DNA of 6,125 bases from Ignavibacteriales bacterium (GTDB lineage Bacteria > Bacteroidota > Ignavibacteria > Ignavibacteriales > Melioribacteraceae): positions 744 to 6,868 of the forward strand of contig JALWSN010000210.1 in NCBI GenBank assembly GCA_027080245.1, written 5' to 3'. The notes beneath the pieces were generated by a model. The model was not told the DNA's origin and ran no database searches. It saw only the letters and a program-made list of their open reading frames with translations. Made by a program: the position numbers and the translations under genes. Positions 1 to 4,728 of this stretch are shown piece after piece (within the stretch, counting starts at the first letter, position 1; each line of letters opens with the position of its first letter).

Positions 1-1
1 C

Positions 2-637
2 GTTGGGATTCTAAAAATTCTTAGAAATACCTTACAAAAAAGTTCGCTGAAAATTGATTTCTGGTCAGGCGGCAAATGGAATTACGCCGGTAGGATTTTG
101 CCCGAAGCCAATCATGTTAGATTCAGAAAATTATTCAGGCTTCCGCTGGAATCTGTTACCGGAGATTCAATAAAAATAAGAATTAGATTTCTAACGGATG
201 TGTGGCGATTGGACGCGGTTGCGATTAACGAAAATGGCTCGAAAATGTTAAAACCGATTCAATGCGAATTGCTTCGGGCGGAAAGGAACGGGAAAGACGA
301 AAAAAGTAAAGTTACAAAAGCCGACTGGCGTTATTCAGTCTTGCTGCCCGGAGAAAATCTTAATTTACAATTTAAAAAATCGCAGCGCAAGAAAAATAAA
401 AAAATATTTTACGCTTTGTTCGTAAAAGGCTATTTGTACGAATGGGTTTTAACCCGTAAACCGCTGAACGAGAGCAGGTTTAACGTATTTAAAATAATCA
501 CTCCTAAAATTAAAGCGTTAAAAGTTCTTTTAGGCGACGTGAAAATGTTTCTGCCTTCAATTTACGCAGAGTGGAAAATCAATCGCAATAAATTCGGCAG
601 CGCTTTGCGTAAAGAAAATTCGAAAAGGATTTTGTAA
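2..637 (+). CDS. Hypothetical protein, 5'-truncated by the window edge (C-terminal 211 residues)
   Basis: The reading frame is open from base 2 to the TAA at 635-637, so the gene almost certainly begins outside the window. A TTG at 98 could be taken as a start, but it lacks a good ribosome binding site and the 32 codons before it read like continuous protein (KIDFWSGGKWNYAG leads straight on), so I treat the gene as partial. I do not recognise the family. Visible features, numbered from base 2: a Trp/Gly-rich stretch (residues 21-31), an Arg-rich segment with RILPEAN and FRKLFRLPL (31-49), then alternating hydrophobic residues (GDSIKIRIRFLTDVWRLDAV, 54-73) that suggest beta strands, and a very basic patch KKSQRKKNKK (115-124). 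There is no membrane helix in the visible part. It lies 37 bases upstream of the next gene with no terminator between them, so co-transcription is likely. Coding is secure; function is unknown. Confidence 0.8.
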   Translation, partial: VGILKILRNTLQKSSLKIDFWSGGKWNYAGRILPEANHVRFRKLFRLPLESVTGDSIKIRIRFLTDVWRLDAVAINENGSKMLKPIQCELLRAERNGKDEKSKVTKADWRYSVLLPGENLNLQFKKSQRKKNKKIFYALFVKGYLYEWVLTRKPLNESRFNVFKIITPKIKALKVLLGDVKMFLPSIYAEWKINRNKFGSALRKENSKRIL

Positions 638-674
638 AAATTAATTATTAAATTTACTAACGCGGAGGTAAAAA

Positions 675-1460
675 ATGAAAACTTTATTAAGAGCATTAGG
701 CATTATTTTAATCGCGCAAATATTTTCTTTTGGACAGGCGGAGGACAGCTTAATTGCGTTGCACCCAATACTTGGGGACACGGTTGACGTTTACGAAAAC
801 AACACTTACAATTTGTTCCCCGGCATTAAAGGATTCGAAAGCGCTGTGTTTTACACGCGCGACAATAAATATCTTGTTGCAAAGGTAAAATTTGTAACGA
901 CAGGCGGAGCGGTAAGGGACACGGTAATTTCGGAGCCTATTAACAAACTTCAAAACAAACGCGCGCGAATTAGATTGTTGTTCGAAGAAAAGAAAGAAAA
1001 AATAAGTAAGAACAGAAAGATAACCCTTTTCACTAAAGACGGCTCCCGGATAACGGGCGGAATTGCAAGGATTACAAACAAAAAAATAGTGATGTTTTTG
1101 CCGGGCAAAAGTAACAATATTTATCTTGCACGCAATTATTTTGTTGCCGTTCCCACAAATGAAGTGAAAAAAATACTGATACACGGCGAATCTAAAATTC
1201 TTTCGGATCGTGGCTGGGGAGCTTTAATTGGAGCCGGGAGCGGATTATTAATTGGATTTATTTCAGGAGATGATACGAGCGGCTGGATTAGATTTTCCGC
1301 CGAACAAAAAGCTTTAATGCTGGGAACAAGTTCGGGAATAATCGGAGGATTGATTGGTTTAATTACGGGGTTGATTTCTACTACAAGCGATGAAGTTATT
1401 TACCTTAGAAGCAAAGAAGATTTGCGAAAGTTAAAGAGAAAATTTCCGTATTCTTTTTAA
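675..1460 (+). CDS. Exported or membrane-associated hypothetical protein with two glycine-rich hydrophobic segments
   Basis: 261 residues. The ATG is preceded by a strong GGAGG (664-668) at 6-base spacing. Residues 1-22 look like a Sec signal peptide: basic MKTLLR, a hydrophobic core, and a likely cut after GQA. Residues 23-100 form a mixed, probably beta-rich region. A stretch around 115-133 (ITLFTKDGSRITGGIARIT) resembles a small beta-barrel strand pair of the kind 'loop DGS, strand, G.I..I', followed by a return strand up to about residue 170 (VKKILIHG). Residues 181-199 and 216-235 are glycine-spaced hydrophobic segments (GALIGAGSGLLIGF and GIIGGLIGLITGLI), like glycine-zipper membrane helices, separated by a short polar loop. 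The tail (240-261) is basic (RKLKRKFPYSF). I infer an envelope protein whose C-terminal hairpin sits in a membrane. No enzyme motif is seen and I cannot assign a function. It follows the partial gene at 2-637 by 37 bases, probably in one operon. Confidence 0.85.
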   Translation: MKTLLRALGIILIAQIFSFGQAEDSLIALHPILGDTVDVYENNTYNLFPGIKGFESAVFYTRDNKYLVAKVKFVTTGGAVRDTVISEPINKLQNKRARIRLLFEEKKEKISKNRKITLFTKDGSRITGGIARITNKKIVMFLPGKSNNIYLARNYFVAVPTNEVKKILIHGESKILSDRGWGALIGAGSGLLIGFISGDDTSGWIRFSAEQKALMLGTSSGIIGGLIGLITGLISTTSDEVIYLRSKEDLRKLKRKFPYSF

Positions 1461-1483
1461 ATTCAAATTATTGATTGTTTACA

Positions 1484-1553
1484 ACCGCTAAGAACGCCGG
1501 TTAACTTTGGACTTAAAATAACCTCACGCGTTCTTGGCGGTAAATTCTTAGCG
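1484..1553. repeat. Inverted repeat of ACCGCTAAGAACGC type
   Basis: The left arm ACCGCTAAGAACGCC (1484-1498) faces GCGTTCTTGGCGGT (1528-1541), whose reverse complement is ACCGCCAAGAACGC: 13 of 14 bases agree. A further partial copy, ATTCTTAGCG (1544-1553), carries the reverse complement of CGCTAAGAA, the core of the left arm. The left arm therefore has two possible partners. It sits 24 bases after the stop of the gene at 675-1460 and might serve as a transcript end, but there is no T run after the right arm. Repeats built on AAGAACGC are, to my knowledge, common in intergenic DNA of several environmental phyla. Confidence 0.7.
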
Positions 1554-1629
1554 CGGCAAGCTGCAGGGCGGAAACAATCTGCGAGGCAAAATAAAGAAGG
1601 GAGCATTAAAATTGTTCTCAAGCTTGAAG

Positions 1630-1678
1630 TTTTCCCTCCTATTTTCAAAAGGAGAGTCGGGGTGGAATTGGTGGAAAA
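1630..1678. repeat. Hairpin CTCCT/AGGAG enclosed by TTTTCC/GGAAAA
   Basis: CTCCT (1636-1640) pairs with AGGAG (1650-1654) around a 9-base loop in which TT and AA can pair further. Just outside, TTTTCC (1630-1635) matches GGAAAA (1673-1678). The right flank holds GGTGGAA twice (1661-1667 and 1670-1676, period 9). The layout 'pyrimidine-rich CCCTCC, short loop, GGAG, then TCGGGGTGG' resembles an intergenic motif I recall from Bacteroidota and Ignavibacteria, but this is memory, not a search result. The pairing is short, so confidence is moderate. Confidence 0.45.
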
Positions 1679-1739
1679 GTCTTAAGGAATAAGTGTTAAG
1701 TAATTGGGGTTCAGTAACAAATTTTGCTTTGGGTGAATC

Positions 1740-1793
1740 CTTTGCTGTCTTTGCGGAGTAACATTTACTCTTTTTTCGGCAAAGAAAACAAAG
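1740..1793. repeat. 18-bp imperfect inverted repeat of CTTTG..TCTTTGC type
   Basis: CTTTGCTGTCTTTGCGGA (1740-1757) and TCGGCAAAGAAAACAAAG (1776-1793) are reverse complements at 15 of 18 positions. The 18-base space between them contains most of a second small inverted repeat, GAGTAA (1756-1761) against TTACTC (1765-1770), with a 3-base loop. Within each arm the unit CTTTG recurs at about 9-10 bases, so each arm is itself a short imperfect tandem repeat, as in the neighbouring 1800-1882 element. Confidence 0.7.
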
Positions 1794-1799
1794 ATAATT

Positions 1800-1882
1800 C
1801 ATCTGTGTTTAATCTGTGCGAATCTGTGGTTTGATTTTTTACCACAGATTATCGCAGATTATTTCACAGATTGGCACGGATT
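1800..1882. repeat. Inverted array of AATCTGTG units (3 forward, 4 reversed)
   Basis: ATCTGTG occurs at 1801, 1812 and 1822 (steps of 11 and 10). After a 10-base T-rich loop (1831-1840) the reverse unit CACAGATT, with variants CGCAGATT and CACGGATT, starts at 1843, 1853, 1865 and 1875 (steps of 10, 12 and 10). The innermost pair AATCTGTGGT (1821-1830) and ACCACAGATT (1841-1850) is a perfect 10-bp inverted repeat, and the next pair outward keeps 7 of 10. The spacing follows roughly one helical turn. Similar AATCTGTG strings are, to my knowledge, scattered through intergenic regions of Bacteroidota-related genomes, with no settled function. Confidence 0.8.
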
Positions 1883-1916
1883 AAATCAAGTATTAAAGGT
1901 AATTAAACTCATTTTA

Positions 1917-1945
1917 CTTTTGCCCAAAGTAATTTGGGAGAAAAG
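1917..1945. repeat. Hairpin CTTTT-CCCAAA / TTTGGG-AAAAG
   Basis: CCCAAA (1923-1928) pairs perfectly with TTTGGG (1933-1938) across a GTAA loop. CTTTT (1917-1921) pairs with AAAAG (1941-1945) after a small internal bulge (G on one side, AG on the other). That gives 11 pairs in 29 bases. A T run (GTTTT, 1946-1950) follows at once, so on the + strand it could act as a weak terminator, although no gene reads into it closely. Immediately downstream are TTTTAA/TTAAAA (1962-1967 and 1971-1976) and a 9-base direct repeat AAATCAGTT (1955-1963, 1974-1982). Confidence 0.6.
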
Positions 1946-2005
1946 GTTTTGAGTAAATCAGTTTTAACCATTAAAATCAGTTCCTTTTCAATCGGTATTC
2001 TTTCC

Positions 2006-2068
2006 AACCCCATCCCTTTAATATTGGTAAAAGTATTGGATTGCGTAGGGCCCTAAGGGATTTGGGTT
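2006..2068. repeat. Inverted repeat AACCCCATCCCTT / AAGGGATTTGGGTT with inner palindrome
   Basis: AACCCCATCCCTT (2006-2018) and AAGGGATTTGGGTT (2055-2068) are reverse complements apart from one inserted base and one mismatch. The 36 bases between them hold two copies of TATTGG and a 10-bp perfect palindrome TAGGGCCCTA (2046-2055) next to the right arm. Its ATG-free, G/C-block content contrasts with the AT-rich promoter-like DNA that follows. The arms are long enough to be unlikely by chance, but no function can be read from them. Confidence 0.65.
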
Positions 2069-2264
2069 CAGGTGGATTGTAATACTTAAAATATTTGAGA
2101 AAAACTCTTCTATTCAAAATGCATTGCGATTGAATTAGTTTTGAGGAGATGTACCATTCTATTAAAAATGAAGCAAAAAATTTTTATTTCAAAAAATTTC
2201 TTTTATTAGGTTAAAAAGCTAAAATTTTGTTAAATTGCAAAGTCATTTTATTTTTGAAATTATT

Positions 2265-2268
2265 GGAG
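2265..2268 (+). promoter_or_regulatory. Ribosome binding site that fixes the start of the Fe-S oxidoreductase
   Basis: GGAG lies five bases before the ATG at 2274. An in-frame TTG at 2235 would add 13 residues but has no purine-rich site before it, and the extra residues (QSHFIFEIIGEL) precede what is already a good N-terminal membrane helix. ATG 2274 is therefore preferred. Confidence 0.8.
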
Positions 2269-2273
2269 AGCTT

Positions 2274-4265
2274 ATGACAACGCATGTTACGGTCTTTTTA
2301 ATCGTCTTCATTTTTTCATTTGGATTTTTAGCCTACAACTTAAACCGCATTCTTAATTACTTAAAAATCGGACAAAAAGAAAACAGATTCGACAGGATGG
2401 GGGAACGTTTGGAAAACGTTCTTTCGGTCGCATTCGGACAACGAAAGATTTTGCGCGATAAATGGGCTGGTCCGGCTCATTTCCTGATTTTCTGGGGTTT
2501 CATGATTTTTTTAATTGCCGTTGTTGAAGCAATTATTCAGGGATTCGCGCCTAATTTTACGTTTGATTTCCTTGGCTCTGTTTATTCTTTCATTACTCTC
2601 GTAATTGACTTTTTCGATTTATTTGTAATGTTAGCCGTTCTTTACGCATTGTATCGTCGTTACATTGCCAAAGTGCCGCGATTGCAGGCGGACAAACACG
2701 GCAAACTTGACGCAACGGTAGTTTTAGTATTGATTTTAATTGTTGTAACGGCAATGCTGGGCGAAAACAGCGCGCACATTGCGGCTAATCATTTTCAATA
2801 TTCAGGTTACGAGTTCCGCCCGATTTCAAAAATTATTGCGGGAATATTTTATTCAACAGGCGAAAACGGTGCGATATTCTACGAGATTTTCTGGTGGATT
2901 CACATCCTCACAATTTTCGGTTTCATGAATTTCCTTCCGTATTCAAAGCATTTTCACGTGTTTACCTCGTTGCCTAACGTTTACTTTAACAAGCTTCAAC
3001 CGGGCAAATACGTCCCCAAGAAACTTGATTTGGAAGATGAGGAAGCCGAACAGTTTGGCGTTCTGGACGTTGAGCATTTAACTTGGAAGCAAATTTTAGA
3101 CGGCTTTACTTGCACCGAATGCGGCAGATGCACGGACGTTTGTCCCGCCGCAAATACCGGCAAGCCGCTTTCGCCGAGGAAAATTATTGTGGACATCCGC
3201 CACAGAACGGAAGAGAAAGCTCCGTTGTTGATTAAAGGTGAGGAAAATCCGGAAATAATGGAAAAGACGCTTGTTCACAATTACATCAGCGACGAGGAAT
3301 TGTGGTCATGCACAACTTGTAACGCCTGCGTTTACGAATGCCCTGTAACAAACGAGCATTTGGACGCAATAATTGACATGCGCAGGAATCTTGTTTTAAT
3401 GGAATCGCAATTCCCGAACGAGTTGAATCCGCTGTTCAAAAATCTTGAGGTGAATTTCAATCCGTGGGCTTACAATCATCAGGACAGAGCAGCCTGGGCG
3501 GAAGGCTTAAATATTAAAACAATGGCGGAAGATTCCAACGCCGAATATTTATTCTGGGTTGGCTGCGCAGGCTCTTACGATGCGCGTTACCAGAAAGTTT
3601 CCAAAGCATTTGCCAAAATAATGCAAAAAGCAGGCGTGGAATTCAGAATCTTGGGAACTGAAGAAAAATGCAACGGCGACACCGCCCGCAGATTAGGCAA
3701 CGAATACCTTGCCCAAATGTTAATGATGGAAAATGTTGAAACGTTAAACAAATACGGCGTTAAGAAAATTGTTACCGCTTGCCCGCATTGCTACAATTCT
3801 TTGAAGAACGAATATCCGCAATTCGGCGGTAATTTTGAAGTGGTTCACCATACGGAGTTAATCGACAAATTAATTAAAGAGAACAAAATTGAATTAACAA
3901 TCGACGCCAACGAAACAAAAATAACTTACCACGATTCGTGCTATCTCGGTCGCTACAATTCAATTTACGACCAGCCGCGCGAAATACTCGGACAAATTGA
4001 AGGCGTTGAACTTCTGGAAATGGAAAGAAGCAAAGACAGAGGCTTTTGCTGCGGAGCGGGCGGAGGTAGAATGTTCATGGAAGAAAACGTTGGCAAGCGA
4101 ATCAACGTTGAAAGAACCGAAGAAGCCGTTAACACGGGCGCCGAGACAATCGCTTCGGCTTGTCCTTTCTGCATGACAATGTTAACGGACGGAACGAAAG
4201 CGCTTGATAAAGAAGAAATAGAAGTAAAAGACATTGCTGAGATTATTGCGGAACATCTTAAATAA
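2274..4265 (+). CDS. Membrane-anchored Fe-S oxidoreductase with two CCG domains (EtfD/FadF-like, probable ETF:menaquinone oxidoreductase)
   Basis: 663 residues from ATG 2274. The N-terminal third has about five membrane helices (near 5-24, 67-90, 98-127, 146-163, 199-222) arranged like the nitrate-reductase gamma/DsrM haem-b domain. His69, His210 and His226 are candidate haem ligands. Two [4Fe-4S] motifs of form CxxCxxCxxxCP follow (Cys 280/283/286/290 and 346/349/352/356). Then come two CCG domains as in HdrD/GlpC: the first with Cys431, Cys466 and CPHC at 503-506, the second with Cys556, CCGAGGG at 592-598 and CPFC at 630-633. This order is that of mycobacterial EtfD (Rv0338c) and Bacillus FadF, which link electron-transfer flavoprotein to menaquinone during fatty-acid oxidation. 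The role here is inferred from architecture; no etfAB or acyl-CoA dehydrogenase gene is in view. The first CCG domain has CN where the classic motif has CC. Other HdrD-like roles remain possible. A small Hc1-like gene follows after 24 bases, probably on the same transcript. Confidence 0.93.
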   Translation: MTTHVTVFLIVFIFSFGFLAYNLNRILNYLKIGQKENRFDRMGERLENVLSVAFGQRKILRDKWAGPAHFLIFWGFMIFLIAVVEAIIQGFAPNFTFDFLGSVYSFITLVIDFFDLFVMLAVLYALYRRYIAKVPRLQADKHGKLDATVVLVLILIVVTAMLGENSAHIAANHFQYSGYEFRPISKIIAGIFYSTGENGAIFYEIFWWIHILTIFGFMNFLPYSKHFHVFTSLPNVYFNKLQPGKYVPKKLDLEDEEAEQFGVLDVEHLTWKQILDGFTCTECGRCTDVCPAANTGKPLSPRKIIVDIRHRTEEKAPLLIKGEENPEIMEKTLVHNYISDEELWSCTTCNACVYECPVTNEHLDAIIDMRRNLVLMESQFPNELNPLFKNLEVNFNPWAYNHQDRAAWAEGLNIKTMAEDSNAEYLFWVGCAGSYDARYQKVSKAFAKIMQKAGVEFRILGTEEKCNGDTARRLGNEYLAQMLMMENVETLNKYGVKKIVTACPHCYNSLKNEYPQFGGNFEVVHHTELIDKLIKENKIELTIDANETKITYHDSCYLGRYNSIYDQPREILGQIEGVELLEMERSKDRGFCCGAGGGRMFMEENVGKRINVERTEEAVNTGAETIASACPFCMTMLTDGTKALDKEEIEVKDIAEIIAEHLK

Positions 4266-4289
4266 TCATCATTAAACACAGGAGGAATA

Positions 4290-4475
4290 ATGAGCGAAAA
4301 GTATAATCAGATGATTGAACATCTGAAAAGCATGGAAAAAGATGTGGAAAAATTCTACGTCAAAGGTCAATCCGCCGCAGGTACACGCCTTAGAAAAGCT
4401 TTAAGCGAATTGAAAAAATTGGCTCAGGAAATGAGAGTCGAAATTCAAGAGATTAAAGCGCAAAGAAAAAGTTAA
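4290..4475 (+). CDS. Hc1-type histone H1-like small protein
   Basis: 61 residues, ATG with GGAGG (4281-4285) four bases upstream. The protein is charged and predicted to be almost wholly helical: MSEKYNQMIEHLKSMEKDVEK is a coiled-coil-like first helix, then a turn at YVKGQSAAGT (about 23-32) and a second helix RLRKALSELKKLAQEMRVEIQ (33-53). The block AAGTRLRKALSELKKLAQ (29-46) is what I recognise as the Hc1 (chlamydial histone H1-like, HctA) family signature, which also occurs as 55-65 residue proteins in Bacteroidota-type genomes. Chlamydial HctA is about twice as long; the Lys/Ala-rich tail is absent here, leaving only the short end KAQRKS. The likely role is nucleoid binding in the cytoplasm, inferred from the family. 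It sits 24 bases after the Fe-S oxidoreductase gene and directly before a terminator, so it is the last gene of that transcript, or a separately expressed short one. Confidence 0.88.
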   Translation: MSEKYNQMIEHLKSMEKDVEKFYVKGQSAAGTRLRKALSELKKLAQEMRVEIQEIKAQRKS

Positions 4476-4487
4476 TTCAAAAGTTTG

Positions 4488-4529
4488 AGAATCGGATTGA
4501 CTTTTTTGTCACTCCGATTCTTCTCTTTT
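4488..4529 (+). terminator. Intrinsic terminator after the Hc1-like gene
   Basis: AGAATCGGA (4488-4496) pairs perfectly with TCCGATTCT (4513-4521). Inside, after one mismatch, TGAC (4498-4501) pairs with GTCA (4508-4511) around a TTTTTT loop, giving 13 pairs in all. The hairpin starts 12 bases after the TAA of the Hc1-like gene and is followed by CTCTTTT. The tail is only moderately T-rich, but the stem and position make this the clearest terminator in the window. Confidence 0.8.
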
Positions 4530-4576
4530 AATTCCAAATATTACTTGAATTTTCAATTGTCGTTAGACGCAAGGGA

Positions 4577-4605
4577 TTTGTACGCTCTTTAACAAAATAT
4601 TCTTG
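4577..4605 (+). promoter_or_regulatory. Possible Bacteroidota-type promoter for the CapA-like gene
   Basis: TTTG at 4577-4580 and TATTCTTG at 4598-4605 resemble the -33 (TTTG) and -7 (TAnnTTTG) boxes described for Bacteroidota, with one mismatch in the -7 box and a 17-base spacer, slightly short. The site lies downstream of the terminator and about 120 bases before the GTG start, which would give a leader carrying the hairpins at 4606-4642 and the palindrome at 4694-4711. This is a pattern match only; AT-rich DNA gives such matches often. Confidence 0.3.
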
Positions 4606-4642
4606 CTACTATTGCAGTGTAGTAGTTCATTAGAATACTACT
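4606..4642 (+). promoter_or_regulatory. Three-arm alternative hairpin in the CapA leader
   Basis: CTACTA (4606-4611), TAGTAG (4620-4625) and CTACT (4638-4642) form three arms. The middle arm can pair with the left one (6 bp, 8-base loop) or with the right one (AGTAG plus TTC/GAA around ATTA, with a 2-base bulge), but not with both. Such mutually exclusive pairing is the layout of an attenuator or small switch, yet the stems are short and no terminator T run follows, so this may be chance. Confidence 0.3.
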
Positions 4643-4693
4643 TTACCCTTATAATTGTAAAAGAGGATTTCGGTTAATATTTTTAAGTCCGGC

Positions 4694-4711
4694 GTTTTAA
4701 ATATTTAAAAC
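4694..4711. promoter_or_regulatory. Perfect 18-bp palindrome upstream of the CapA-like gene (possible operator)
   Basis: GTTTTAAATATTTAAAAC is its own reverse complement over all 18 bases and ends 17 bases before the GTG at 4729. A two-fold symmetric site of this length just upstream of a gene fits binding by a dimeric regulator. In RNA it could also form a stem close to the ribosome binding region. It is entirely A/T apart from its end bases, which raises the odds of chance somewhat. Confidence 0.45.
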
Positions 4712-4728
4712 TGGAATTAGAGATTTAC

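Larger units (their letters stand above)
1461..2273. other. Gene-free intergenic mosaic of inverted repeats
   Basis: No convincing protein gene lies here. Two minus-strand frames (1463-1648 and 1548-1802) are open, but they run across the inverted repeats, have no ribosome binding site, and one has no homologous look at all. The stretch holds at least six distinct imperfect inverted repeats, listed separately (1484-1553, 1630-1678, 1740-1793, 1800-1882, 1917-1945, 2006-2068). From about 2100 the sequence becomes very A+T-rich, with a 10-base direct repeat CAAAAAATTT at 2174-2183 and 2190-2199. This AT-rich part is the likely promoter region for the Fe-S oxidoreductase, but I cannot fix a -10 or -7 box: TAAATTG at 2231-2237 is only a weak match to the Bacteroidota TAnnTTTG box. 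Confidence 0.7.

Noticed and set aside
98..637. Complete gene starting at TTG 98
   Set aside because: The frame stays open to the window edge and the upstream codons look like coding sequence, so a 5'-truncated gene is the better reading.
750..1184. 144-codon open frame on the minus strand
   Set aside because: Lies wholly inside the well-supported gene at 675-1460; its Phe/Tyr/Cys-rich product is typical of an antisense shadow.
1463..1648. 61-codon open frame on the minus strand
   Set aside because: It overlaps the AAGAACGC inverted repeat and the frame above, with no start signal or domain; most likely a chance frame.
1548..1802. 84-codon open frame on the minus strand in the gene-free gap
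   Set aside because: It has an ATG but no ribosome binding site, and it runs through two inverted repeats whose arms it would translate. Its composition (Pro/Phe/Arg/Ser-rich, low complexity) looks like translated repeat DNA.
2149..2214. Possible 21-codon peptide gene (ATG 2149) after GAGGAG
   Set aside because: The purine-rich site touches the ATG with no spacing, and the product is short and Lys/Phe-rich as expected from AT-rich DNA. It could be a leader peptide, but nothing supports that.
1461..2273. Insertion sequence or CRISPR array
   Set aside because: No transposase remnant, no flanking target-site duplication that I can see, and the repeats are unequal, mirrored and without spacers of constant length.
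3965..4279. 104-codon minus-strand frame within the Fe-S oxidoreductase gene
   Set aside because: Opposite a region that encodes conserved CCG-domain motifs; the Ser-rich product is a shadow, as are the shorter minus frames at 2996-3196 and 3096-3278.
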